NCBI RefSeq assembly: GCF_900465345.1
Contig: NZ_UEGO01000010.1
Coordinates: 237,848 to 301,847 of the forward strand
DNA length: 64,000 bases
Origin: Asaia bogorensis
Lineage (GTDB): Bacteria; Pseudomonadota; Alphaproteobacteria; Acetobacterales; Acetobacteraceae
Reading direction: 5' to 3'
In this document: positions 47,387 to 55,926 of the stretch, in pieces
How positions within the stretch are numbered: the first letter of the stretch is position 1
Layout: each line of letters opens with the position of its first letter
Translations under genes and position numbers: made by a program
The notes under the pieces: generated by a model
The model's database searches: none
What the model saw: only the letters and a program-made list of their open reading frames with translations
What the model was told of the DNA's origin: nothing

Positions 47387-47941
47387 ATGAGCACCGTCAT
47401 TCCTTCCTGGCAGATCCCCACCCGTCGTGTCCAGGTCATCCGCACCAGAAAATATGTTGCGGTGATCTGCATGGAACGCTGGGGAGGAGGTCATTTCTCC
47501 CGCTCCGGCTGGTCGATTTTCATTCCTCGCAAACAGGTCACGACGGAATGGATCGGGGCCAATCTCAAAAAGGCGCTGTATAGCAGCGAGGATTTCGGAG
47601 CGCATTTGCCTACGCCGATTCCGAGTGAACTCTCTCGCCCAGCAAAGGACGAGTCAAACCAGAAGTCTTATGAGTTCTGGCTGCGTATCCAGGAGGAATT
47701 TGGTTTCAAGGATATCCTGACTGCCATGTCAAAATCGGCAATGGTCTTCGTAAGGTGGCCGGAGGACAAAGAGGATCAGGTCGAAATGGTCGCTTCTCGT
47801 GGAAGCGGTGCGCATCATTCCGCCTGGGGGACCAATGAGAATTTCGGCAAGGTCTTTCACGCCTCGATCAATCTGAGCGATCTCGAATTCGGCGAGGTCG
47901 CGGTGCAGGCTCTGGATCGTTGTCAGCCCAATTACGCGTGA
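47387..47941 (+). CDS. CdiI-like (DUF1436) immunity protein, copy D
   Basis: A 184-residue paralogue with version b of the first segment (PSELSRPAKDES, like copy B) and version a of the second (AMVFVRWPEDKEDQVEM, like copy A), the reciprocal of copy C. Its 3' end has silent changes against the other copies (for example TGTCAGCCC near 47920), and the sequence after the stop is unrelated to the spacers, so it ends the array. Confidence 0.6.
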   Translation: MSTVIPSWQIPTRRVQVIRTRKYVAVICMERWGGGHFSRSGWSIFIPRKQVTTEWIGANLKKALYSSEDFGAHLPTPIPSELSRPAKDESNQKSYEFWLRIQEEFGFKDILTAMSKSAMVFVRWPEDKEDQVEMVASRGSGAHHSAWGTNENFGKVFHASINLSDLEFGEVAVQALDRCQPNYA

Positions 47942-48169
47942 ACGGTACAGACTTCAGGCAAGGACCAGTATAGCTGATGGAGGTCTTGCTTCCGGCCGGC
48001 ACATGACGGGCGCGATGTGGCAGAGCGTGAGTCAGATCCTCTTTCTTTGATCGTTGAGTCCCGAACCCGGGTCAGTGCGAATTCGTGGTGCCTCGGGGGT
48101 CTTGAAAACCCTCCTTCATGCCTCGGCGAATGGCTGACTTTGGAGGCGAGTTGCGCTAGGGAGACCCCC

Positions 48170-49600
48170 ATGAGCGTATCGATTACCATGGGTCGTGGCC
48201 GCGACGGCGCGGATGTCCAGCTGGACCTGACAGAACTTCTTGCAACCCGCCTGCTGGTGCAGGGCAATTCGGGTTCGGGAAAGTCGCATCTGCTGCGTCG
48301 TCTGCTTGAACAGACGGCAACGCTTGTCCAGCAGGTTATCGTCGATCCCGAGGGTGATTTCGTGACACTGGCCGATAAATACGGCCACCTCGTGATTGAT
48401 GCGTCGGAACAGACAGAGGCCACACTCCGCGCTGCCGGTGAGCGCGCGCGTGCCCACAGGGCATCGGTGGTGCTCAATCTGGAATCGGTCGAGGCAGAAA
48501 TGCAGCTTCGGGCGGCAGGGTCGTTCCTCAACGGCATGTTCGAGGCACCGCGCGCGCACTGGTATCCGGTGCTGGTGGTCGTGGATGAGGCGCAGCTTTT
48601 TGCCCCTGTCGCGAGTGGTGACACCTCCGATGAGGCGCGGCGCCTGTCCCTTGGGGCAATGACCAACCTCATGTGTCGTGGCCGAAAGCGTGGTCTGGCC
48701 GGGGTGATCGCGACGCAGCGTCTGGCGAAGCTCGCCAAGAACGTGGCGGCCGAGGCCTCCAATTTCCTGATGGGCCGCACCTTCCTTGATATCGACATGC
48801 TTCGCGCGGCCGATCTCCTGGGGATGGAGCGCCGCACGGCAGAGGGGTTTCGTGATCTGGCGCGCGGGCAGTTCATGGCGCTCGGCCCCGCGCTGAGCCG
48901 CAGGCCGCTCATGGTCACGATCGGCACGGTCGAGACGGCCAGCCATGCGACAGGGCCGGTTCTGACCCCGTTCGAAGCACGTCCCGCCGAGGATAATTAC
49001 AGCCTCATTCTTGAACCTGTGGTGGAAGCGACGCCCCGCCCGCGTGAGCGGCGTACGCCTGCGCCCGATCTGCTCGCGCAGCTTGACGCCTATTCGGCCG
49101 CAGCGCCGGTCGAGGAAGTCGCGCCGGAAATCGATGCTGCGCCGGAACTGCTCTGGCGTCTGGTCGAGGCGGTGATTGCCGAGACGGATTCGGCCTATCG
49201 CCCGCTGGCCACGCTCTATCAGGATTTCCAGCTGCGCGCCCGCATTGAGCGGCTCAACCGCAATGTGCTGGATCTCGGCGCGTTCCGCCTGCTGCTTGCG
49301 AGTGTGCGCTCAGGGGCGAGCTTCGAGCAGGCGCAGGAAGAGACCTGGCAGCAGGCGCTCGATATAGCCCGGGCCGTGCCTGAAGACGTACAGGGTGTCG
49401 TGCTGCTTCTAGCACGTGCCGCCCTGGACGGGGCGCCGTGCCCCGGTGATGAGGCCATAGCCGAGGCCTATGGCACGCATTCGCTCGGCAGGGCGCGTCG
49501 GCAGCTCGCCTATCTGGAGGAACGCCAGATCATCGTGGTGCAGGACATGCCAGTGGGCCGGCGCGTCGCCTTCATCGGGCATGGCTGGCAGACCGGCTGA
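48170..49600 (+). CDS. HerA-like/DUF87 ATP-binding protein
   Basis: A 476-residue ATPase of the HerA/FtsK-like superfamily. Walker A is GNSGSGKS (32-39), Walker B is VLVVVDEAQLF with the following RRLSLGAMTNLMCRGRKRG, and the arginine and sensor region GVIATQRLAKLAKN is typical of DUF87 proteins. The C-terminal 150 residues are helical and end in a winged-helix-like part (HSLGRARRQLAYLEERQII). The ATG at 48170 has AGGGAG eight bases upstream; a longer frame from 48017 lacks family sequence. It might move DNA or remodel protein complexes. No NurA nuclease gene lies nearby. Confidence 0.83.
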   Translation: MSVSITMGRGRDGADVQLDLTELLATRLLVQGNSGSGKSHLLRRLLEQTATLVQQVIVDPEGDFVTLADKYGHLVIDASEQTEATLRAAGERARAHRASVVLNLESVEAEMQLRAAGSFLNGMFEAPRAHWYPVLVVVDEAQLFAPVASGDTSDEARRLSLGAMTNLMCRGRKRGLAGVIATQRLAKLAKNVAAEASNFLMGRTFLDIDMLRAADLLGMERRTAEGFRDLARGQFMALGPALSRRPLMVTIGTVETASHATGPVLTPFEARPAEDNYSLILEPVVEATPRPRERRTPAPDLLAQLDAYSAAAPVEEVAPEIDAAPELLWRLVEAVIAETDSAYRPLATLYQDFQLRARIERLNRNVLDLGAFRLLLASVRSGASFEQAQEETWQQALDIARAVPEDVQGVVLLLARAALDGAPCPGDEAIAEAYGTHSLGRARRQLAYLEERQIIVVQDMPVGRRVAFIGHGWQTG

Positions 49601-49790
49601 GGGCGTAACAGCAGGGCACCGCCCCAGCGGGTGCGGGATGCCAATGTGACAAGACGAGGGGAGCGTCCCGCGTCGGATGACAAAATCGTATTCCACCTAA
49701 GCGGGCGCGGGCTGCAACCGGGCGGTGCACGGTATCGTTTGATCAGGGAACCCGATTTGTAACCGGCCCTGAAAGGTTCTGGATAAAATT

Positions 49791-50006
49791 ATGACAAACG
49801 ATGAACTGATCGCCCTCGTGGCCCTTAATGGTGCGGATGCAACCTACGATGCCCGTCTCTCCGGCTACGACATCACCGTGCCAGTACATATCCAGGGGGG
49901 CGACGGGCACTACATTCTCAAGCATCTCGTCAAGCCCATGTATTTCTCGGGCGCGATGATCATCGACGTCAAACTTCTGGACTCCGACGCGCCTCGCCAC
50001 GAGTGA
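49791..50006 (+). CDS. Small conserved-looking protein, unknown function
   Basis: A 71-residue acidic protein beginning MTNDELIALVALNGADATYD. It has no Cys, signal or membrane segment. Its codon usage is like its neighbours and it ends 28 bases before kup. The ribosome binding site is weak. I do not recognise the family. Confidence 0.5.
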   Translation: MTNDELIALVALNGADATYDARLSGYDITVPVHIQGGDGHYILKHLVKPMYFSGAMIIDVKLLDSDAPRHE

Positions 50007-50034
50007 TCGCGGGGTCTCTTGCACGGGGAGCCGT

Positions 50035-51906
50035 ATGGCCGAAGAACACAGAAAGGTGCTGCCAGGCGCGCTGGCAGCCCTTGGCATCGTTTTTGGTGAT
50101 ATCGGCACCAGTCCACTCTACACCCTCCAGACCGTCCTGAACGACACAGGCTCGACCGACCGAGTGACCTTGCTTGGTGGTTTCTCCCTGCTTGTCTGGA
50201 CGATGATCATGGTGGTTGCGGTCAAATACGCGACCGTGGTCATGCGGGCGGATAACCGGGGTGAGGGCGGTATCCTCGCCCTGTTCTCGCTTGTTGGCGG
50301 CTCGTTCGGCAAACACTGGTATGCACGCGGCACGTTGCTCGCCGCAGCCGGGCTGTTCGGCGCAGCGCTGCTTTACGGTGACGGCGCCATTACCCCGGCC
50401 ATTTCGGTGCTCAGCGCCATAGAGGGCATTGGCGTGGTGACGAAATCGCTCCAGCCTTACATACTGCCCATCGCCACCGTCATCCTGTTTGGCATCTTCG
50501 CCATACAGCCACTCGGTACAGCGCGTATCAGTGCCGTGTTCGGCCCGATCATGCTGGTCTGGTTTCTGGCCCTTGGTGGGATTGGTCTCTCCTCCCTGCT
50601 GCATGATCCCTCCGTGCTGGTGGGGCTCAACCCCCTTTACGGTTTGCGGTTTCTGTATGAGCACGGCGCGAACAGCCTGATCATCCTGGGGGCGGTTTTC
50701 CTCTCGGTGACGGGTGCCGAAGCGCTCTATGCCGATATGAGCCATGTGGGCCGGCCCAGCGTGCGCCTTGCCCTCGCGGTGATCGTGCTGCCCATGCTGG
50801 TGCTGAGCTATGCCGGGCAGACGGCTTTTCTGGTCAGCCATCCGCAGGTGAAGGATAATCCGTTCTTTGCTTCCATGCCGCATGGTCTCGTGCTGCCCAT
50901 GGTCATTCTGGCGACCTTCGCCACGATCATCGCCAGCCAGGCCATCATCACCGGCGCCTTTACGCTCACGCGTCAGGCCATGCAGCTTGGCTGGTTTCCG
51001 AGCCTCAACATCCGCCAGACTTCGGATGAGGAATACGGGCAGATCTATGTGTCCGTGGTGAACTGGGCACTGATGATCGTCACGCTGCTTATCGCGCTCA
51101 GCTTCAAGAGTTCGGATGCCCTGTCCGGCGCCTATGGCACGGCAGTTTCCACCACCATGCTCATGACGACCCTGCTCATTTTCGATGTCATGCGCGAACG
51201 CTGGTCATGGCCACTCTGGAAGGCCCTGCCGATCGCGCTGTGCTTCTCGGTGGTCGACGTTGCGTTCTTCGTCGCCAATCTGCTCAAGATCGACAAAGGC
51301 GGTTATGTGCCCCTTCTGATCGGCTTGTTCATCTATGTGATCATGACCACCTGGCGTCGCGGTATCACCCTGCTGCGTGCTGGCCTTTCTCCCCTGGGTG
51401 AGCGTTCAGACAAGGTGCTGCAGAAGCTGCGTGACGGAGAGCTGATCCGCACGCCAGGTGCGGCCGTATTCCTCTCGCGTTACGAGACGGCCCTGCCACC
51501 TATCGTGATGCGCCACGTTGCCGATTTCCATTGCCTGCCCGAACACGTCGTTATCCTGAACGTGAAATTCGATACGGTGCCCCGTGTGCCCGCCGATGAG
51601 CGCATGTCGGTCAAGGATGTCGGCCACGGTATCTGGACCGTGAATGTCAGCTTCGGTTTTGTGGAGATACCGAACCTCTATTACGTGCTGGGTCAGGCTA
51701 AGGAGGCGGGCTGTGGTCTCGATCTCGACACGGTCGTTTTCTTTGCTGGTGATGACGATGTGGTGCCTGACCTCAAGACACCCAAAATGGTCTCGCCGCG
51801 TCGTATCCTTTTCGGTTTTCTCTATCGCAACGCTGTGCGGGCCTCTGACCGCTTCACCCTGCCACGCGAACGACTGATCGAGATTGGCCATCAGGTCGAG
51901 ATCTGA
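50035..51906 (+). CDS. kup: Kup low-affinity potassium transporter
   Basis: A 623-residue membrane protein that takes up K+ with protons. The signature GIVFGDIGTSPLYTLQTVL opens the first membrane helix, and MRADNRGEGGILALFSL, YGDGAITPAISVLSAIEG and VTGAEALYADMSHVG follow. Twelve membrane segments occupy the first 440 residues; the rest is the cytoplasmic domain (GAAVFLSR, LPPIVMRHV). GGGGAG lies five bases before the ATG. Confidence 0.95.
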   Translation: MAEEHRKVLPGALAALGIVFGDIGTSPLYTLQTVLNDTGSTDRVTLLGGFSLLVWTMIMVVAVKYATVVMRADNRGEGGILALFSLVGGSFGKHWYARGTLLAAAGLFGAALLYGDGAITPAISVLSAIEGIGVVTKSLQPYILPIATVILFGIFAIQPLGTARISAVFGPIMLVWFLALGGIGLSSLLHDPSVLVGLNPLYGLRFLYEHGANSLIILGAVFLSVTGAEALYADMSHVGRPSVRLALAVIVLPMLVLSYAGQTAFLVSHPQVKDNPFFASMPHGLVLPMVILATFATIIASQAIITGAFTLTRQAMQLGWFPSLNIRQTSDEEYGQIYVSVVNWALMIVTLLIALSFKSSDALSGAYGTAVSTTMLMTTLLIFDVMRERWSWPLWKALPIALCFSVVDVAFFVANLLKIDKGGYVPLLIGLFIYVIMTTWRRGITLLRAGLSPLGERSDKVLQKLRDGELIRTPGAAVFLSRYETALPPIVMRHVADFHCLPEHVVILNVKFDTVPRVPADERMSVKDVGHGIWTVNVSFGFVEIPNLYYVLGQAKEAGCGLDLDTVVFFAGDDDVVPDLKTPKMVSPRRILFGFLYRNAVRASDRFTLPRERLIEIGHQVEI

Positions 51907-52003
51907 CCTGACATGTTTGCGACCCTTCAGTGATGAAGGGCGTTACGCTCACCTCGCCCCGATGTCAGTAATGCGACGGGGCCAGACTGGAAGGAATTAT
52001 ACC

Positions 52004-52345
52004 ATGCGTCATCTTCTCGGCTGCACGCTCATGGCAGCAAGCCTCATCATCACGCTTCCGCAGGCTATGGCAGAGCCGGGTGGCTGCCTGAAATATGGCG
52101 CGGCAGGTGCCGTAGGCGGCCATCTGGTCAATCACGGCGTGCTGGGTGCTGTGGGCGGATGCGCGACGGGAATGTATCGCCGTCATGAATACCGCAAGGA
52201 AGCCAAGGAGAAGGCAGCGGCTTATGACAAGGAGCATCCGGGCGCCAAGGGCAGCTATGAGGAGAAGGCTACGGCTTACGATGTCGAACACTCGACGCAG
52301 CCAGGAAAATCCGCCCCGTCTGACGCTCCGCCGCCGAAGAATTGA
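52004..52345 (+). CDS. Small exported glycine-zipper protein
   Basis: A 113-residue protein with a signal peptide (LLGCTLMAASLIITLPQAMA). A Gly-rich hydrophobic part follows (GAAGAVGGHLVNHGVLGAVGG), a glycine-zipper pattern seen in membrane-associated periplasmic proteins. Then comes a charged tail with an imperfect duplication (EKAAAYDKEHPG and EKATAYDVEHST). The ATG at 52004 has AAGGAAT upstream. The role is unknown. Confidence 0.7.
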   Translation: MRHLLGCTLMAASLIITLPQAMAEPGGCLKYGAAGAVGGHLVNHGVLGAVGGCATGMYRRHEYRKEAKEKAAAYDKEHPGAKGSYEEKATAYDVEHSTQPGKSAPSDAPPPKN

Positions 52346-52690
52346 AAACGCCTCTTGAGTGCACCTCCGACCAGAAGGGGGAGTGATGCCATCTGGTGTC
52401 AACAAGATCGTCTCTCGCGTCGACCTTATATGTTTGCTTCCAGGTGGCAGGGGAAGTTGAACAGAGCACGTGAAGTCGCAAATCGCGATCAAATGTTGCA
52501 TTCATGACAAGTCCTTAGCCTCGTTATTGCGCCTGAAACGGTGTAATGGCGAGGCTTCGTGCTTTAGTAAGACTTGGTGCAGGCCAAGAGCGCTAATAAA
52601 TCGGTAACTTTAAAGTAACGTATTGTATCTTGTGTCAAACTATGACAATCAGGGCTGATCATCCAAGCACTGCGGATTAACCAGCTCGTC
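52346..52690. other. AT-rich intergenic region before the glycosyltransferase
   Basis: No gene is supported. The stretch 52580-52660 is AT-rich and includes a perfect ten-base palindrome ACTTTAAAGT (52607-52616) followed by TATTGTATC, a possible promoter and control site for the glycosyltransferase gene. I see no clear terminator for the gene before it. Confidence 0.4.
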
Positions 52691-53878
52691 ATGTCTGTCA
52701 CCTTGCCATTCCGGCTTCCGCCGACACAGCAGCCTCTCTCGCGCATCGGTATTGTCCTGCGTGATTTCCGCCTTGGCGGGAGCGAGCGTGTTGCAGTCGG
52801 GCTCGCCAATTTCTGGGCGTCCTGTGGTCTGGAAGTCGTCATCATGGTGGGGCGTGGAACCGGGCCTCTGCGTGGCCTCGTCGCGCGGAACGTGGCGATT
52901 GTGGATTTTGCGATCACTAGGCGTCTGAATGATGGGGCTCTGGTATGGGCTCTCGCGTGGTGCGCCCGTCATCGTTCTGCACGCTTTGCGTTCGATCTCG
53001 TTTATGTTCCGGGAAACAGCCATTGGCCGGTTATCCCATTGCTTGCCACCCTCACGCGGGGCAAGCGCCCTGCCATTGTTGCGCAGGTGAGTTCACCTGT
53101 CTGTCGTGAAGGTCGTTCTCCTGCGGCTCAGGCACGCTACGATCGGCGTATGCGAGCCTTGCTGCGCTGTGCGGACCGCGTCACGACGATGAGCGACAGC
53201 CTTGCGCAGCAGACGCGCGGAATATTGCGGGGTACCCAGGTTGATGTGGTGCCACTCCCTGCCTTGTGGGATGAGGCACCGCCGCTGCCTGTCCCCGCCG
53301 GAAACAAGACGATCCTTGCGGCCGGACGCCTTACCGCCATCAAGGGGTTTGATGGCTTGATACGGGCGTTTCGTCGCGTCCTCGACCGCCATCCACAGGC
53401 GCAGCTTGTGATCTGCGGCGAGGGAGAGGAGCGCGATACGCTGGAAGCCCTGATTACCCAGCTCGACCTTGCCGACAGGGTAACCCTCACCGGTTATGTG
53501 CCCTCCATACGTGCCCATCTCGAAGAGGCGAGGCTTTTCGCCCTGACATCTCATTGCGAGAGTTTCGGTGCGGTCCTGATCGAGGCCCTTGCTGCGGGGC
53601 GCCAGGTGGTATCGACAGATTGTACCCCGGCGGCCGAGGCACTTATTGCCACACGCGCAGCCGGGCGGATCGTGCCCACGCGTGATGATGCCGCACTGGC
53701 CGAGGCCTTGGCGGATGTGCTTGATGAGGCTCCCACGCCCCATGAGGAACTTGCGCGTCTGGTAGACCACTTTCACGTTTCGCATGGGGGCAGGCTTTTC
53801 CTTGCTCTGGCGCGGCCCCGACGACCTGTCGGTCCGGGGGCGGCTGGGCGAGTCTTTGACAAAACGGCCCGCGCGTAA
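52691..53878 (+). CDS. Glycosyltransferase family 4
   Basis: A 395-residue GT-B enzyme. The N-terminal domain has LRDFRLGGSERVAVGLANFW, and the C-terminal nucleotide-sugar domain has ILAAGRLTAIKGFDGLIRAF, VICGEGEERDTLE and the E-x7-E motif HCESFGAVLIEAL (Glu290 and Glu298). It probably adds a sugar during exopolysaccharide or lipopolysaccharide synthesis. The donor is unknown. No ribosome binding site is apparent at this ATG. A flippase gene follows 14 bases later. Confidence 0.88.
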   Translation: MSVTLPFRLPPTQQPLSRIGIVLRDFRLGGSERVAVGLANFWASCGLEVVIMVGRGTGPLRGLVARNVAIVDFAITRRLNDGALVWALAWCARHRSARFAFDLVYVPGNSHWPVIPLLATLTRGKRPAIVAQVSSPVCREGRSPAAQARYDRRMRALLRCADRVTTMSDSLAQQTRGILRGTQVDVVPLPALWDEAPPLPVPAGNKTILAAGRLTAIKGFDGLIRAFRRVLDRHPQAQLVICGEGEERDTLEALITQLDLADRVTLTGYVPSIRAHLEEARLFALTSHCESFGAVLIEALAAGRQVVSTDCTPAAEALIATRAAGRIVPTRDDAALAEALADVLDEAPTPHEELARLVDHFHVSHGGRLFLALARPRRPVGPGAAGRVFDKTARA

Positions 53879-53892
53879 TCTTTTGCCTGATC

Positions 53893-55221
53893 ATGGGTTC
53901 TGAACAACGCTCGGCGCTGCACCGCATCTTCAGCAATACTGGCTTTCTGGTTTCCAGCCGCATCATCAATGCGCTGTGCAGTTTCGCCTATGTGGCATGG
54001 GCTGCGCACACGCTGGGTCTGAAAACCTTCGGTGTGCTGCTTCTGATCACCACCTTCGTCATGCTCATTTCAGACATGACACATCTTCAGTCATGGCAAA
54101 CGCTGCTGCATTATGGCGCTGCGTCATATGAGGCACGGGATCGCAGGCGTTTCATGCCCATACTGGGCTATTGCATGCGCTCGGACATGCTCAGCGGTCT
54201 GGCAGGGCTGGTTGGCGGTCTGATTGTGATTGCCGTGGCGGGCACGCATTTTCTGGGCTGGTCGGACGCGGTCAAGCGTGATGCCTCATGGATGATGCTC
54301 ACGGTCGCCTTCATGAATACGGGGTGGTCCACGGGGCTGATCCGGCTCAGCAACCGTTTCGGGCTGGCAGCCCTGTTCGATTTCGTTTCGACCTGTGTTC
54401 GTACGATCGGCTATCTGATCGGCTATCTGCTTCATGCCTCGCTGGAGTTCTTCCTGTTCGTCTGGTTCCTGCATCAGGCAGCTTTGTTCGTCGTGACGAG
54501 CCTTGGTGGGTTTATCCTTCTGCGCCGTCATATGGGGCGGGATATCGGGTTCTTCTCCTGTCTTTTCTGTGCCGCCGATATTGTTGGCATCTGGGGCTTC
54601 ACCATCAGGGTCAGCGTCAATCAGATCCTGGACGCCGTGTTCCGACAGGGTGGTACGCTCATCATCGGTGCCGTGCTCGGCGCGCGTGATGTTGCGATCT
54701 ATCGTGTGACCAAGCAGATATGCGATGGTCTGGCCAAACCTGCCCAGATGATGATCCCAAGCCTGTACCCGGAATTCGTGCGGTTTCGCGACAGCCAGAA
54801 CTGGCAGGCCTTGCGCCATGTCACGCGACGCCTGGCGCTGGTGATTATCGGGTTCTCGATACTGGCGGTGTTTGTGGCGCTGTTCGGGGGCAAGGCGATC
54901 CTGCATCTCATGCTGCATGACAGTTTTGCCCATGAGCGCCTCATCATTCTTCTCATGGTATGCAGCGCCCTGCTTGAGGTGTGCATCATTCCGCTTGAGA
55001 CATTGCTGACCGTTATGGGGCGGCTTGCAATCATCCTGAAATATCGGCTTGCCGTCATGGTGCTCTATTTTGTCGTGCTGGCGGGGCTCATGTCAGTCAT
55101 CGGTGTGACAGGGGCGGCTCTGGCCAGCGTGGCGTGCTCAGTGATGATTTTCGCCCTCTGCCTGTTCCTTGCCGCGCGCTGGATCTCTCCGCGCTGGGCT
55201 GAACGTTACGGCGTGGTCTGA
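53893..55221 (+). CDS. Polysaccharide flippase, MOP (Wzx-like) family
   Basis: A 442-residue membrane protein with twelve to fourteen hydrophobic segments. It starts ALHRIFSNTGFLVSSRIINA, as in Wzx-like oligosaccharide translocases, and ends with paired helices (LAVMVLYFVVLAGLMSVIGV, GAALASVACSVMIFALCLFL). It lies 14 bases after the glycosyltransferase gene, so the two probably work in export of the same glycan. The polymerase and other transferases are not in this window. Confidence 0.82.
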   Translation: MGSEQRSALHRIFSNTGFLVSSRIINALCSFAYVAWAAHTLGLKTFGVLLLITTFVMLISDMTHLQSWQTLLHYGAASYEARDRRRFMPILGYCMRSDMLSGLAGLVGGLIVIAVAGTHFLGWSDAVKRDASWMMLTVAFMNTGWSTGLIRLSNRFGLAALFDFVSTCVRTIGYLIGYLLHASLEFFLFVWFLHQAALFVVTSLGGFILLRRHMGRDIGFFSCLFCAADIVGIWGFTIRVSVNQILDAVFRQGGTLIIGAVLGARDVAIYRVTKQICDGLAKPAQMMIPSLYPEFVRFRDSQNWQALRHVTRRLALVIIGFSILAVFVALFGGKAILHLMLHDSFAHERLIILLMVCSALLEVCIIPLETLLTVMGRLAIILKYRLAVMVLYFVVLAGLMSVIGVTGAALASVACSVMIFALCLFLAARWISPRWAERYGVV

Positions 55222-55309
55222 GGGAGCCGTTACCTGAGCGCTCGGCAGATCCGTGACGGGTTTACCGAGGGGGCGTTGGAACGCTGGAGCATGATGCGGC
55301 CGCGTCTAC

Positions 55310-55336
55310 GGTTGAGTGTCTTATACCCACTCAACC
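55310..55336. terminator. Hairpin between convergent genes
   Basis: A perfect nine-base-pair stem (55310-55318 with 55328-55336), nine-base loop, directly beside the stop of the small minus-strand gene and 88 bases after the flippase gene. There is no good T-run on either side. Confidence 0.45.
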
Positions 55337-55337
55337 T

Positions 55338-55616
55338 CTATCGACGGGCTCCTTCCGATCTGTCCAGTACCAGAAACAGCAGAGCCGCGATGCCAAGGCA
55401 CACAGGGGTGATCGACGCGCCGCCATATTCGTGTCCCCCTGCGATATCGCGCACGATACCGAATGCCCAGTGATGATCGGGGAAGACGAATAATCCGACA
55501 TGCGAGGACCAGAAGCAGCGCATCAGCCCGACCGACATAAAGGCAAGGCACATCAGCCATGAGACCGGCCGTATTATGTGCAGGTCGAAGAGCGATCTTG
55601 CGATGGTGGATTTCAC
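55338..55616 (-). CDS. Small membrane protein, unknown function
   Basis: A 92-residue protein with two membrane segments (VSWLMCLAFMSVGLMRCFW and CLGIAALLFLVLD) joined by a His-rich loop (FPDHHWAFGIVRDIAGGHEY). The start is a GTG with GAGGGAG about eight bases upstream, which supports real translation. I do not recognise the family. Confidence 0.55.
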   Translation of the reverse strand: MKSTIARSLFDLHIIRPVSWLMCLAFMSVGLMRCFWSSHVGLFVFPDHHWAFGIVRDIAGGHEYGGASITPVCLGIAALLFLVLDRSEGARR

Positions 55617-55926
55617 GACTTTCTCCCTCGTACATGCGTTCTATCCGGGGAGTTGGCAGCAGTCGCGAAACGCCCCAAGGCATGTTTGGAACATCTCGCA
55701 GGGGCGACCGTTCACGCAGGATGTTTTACCTTCGCGATGATCTGACAGACATGATGAAGCACCTTGCCACTGGCGGACAAGCCGTCAGAGAGAGGCAATG
55801 CCGGGTGAACGATCCTGACCGGCTCTCTCGGACGCTTGGCAGTTCACGGCTGGCAATCTAATGGCTCAGTACTGTTAATCGCAAGACCAGTTCATTTATT
55901 ACTTTTATAATGGTGGTATTGAAGAC
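55617..55926. other. Intergenic region before the MFS gene
   Basis: No gene is supported in these 310 bases. TATAAT at 55906-55911 is a consensus -10 box but I see no good -35 element. If it is used, transcription would begin around 55918, which would favour the MFS start at 55972 over the GTG at 55927. Confidence 0.4.

Larger units (their letters stand above)
45427..47941 (+). repeat. Four-unit tandem gene array, 628-631 base period
   Basis: Starts of the four genes lie 628, 631 and 628 bases apart. Each unit is a 555-base gene plus a spacer of 73-76 bases. The leader before the first gene is related to the spacers but keeps about 21 extra bases before the ATG. Spacers 1 and 3 are almost identical, while spacer 2 differs in its middle. 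Units 2 and 3 share an identical tract of 166 bases (46531-46696 and 47162-47327). Confidence 0.97.

Noticed and set aside
45427..47941. Tandem array considered as a mobile element or integron cassette array
   Set aside because: No integrase, transposase, terminal repeats or attC-like folded sites were seen. The units are direct tandem gene duplicates.
47932..48927. A 331-codon open frame on the minus strand after the array, first considered as a toxin partner
   Set aside because: It is antisense to the HerA-like ATPase, Arg/Ser-rich, and has no toxin or domain features.
48170..49600. HerA-like ATPase as part of a defence system with the array
   Set aside because: No nuclease or other defence effector gene is adjacent, and similar stand-alone ATPases are common. 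Its own start and ribosome binding site suggest an independent gene.
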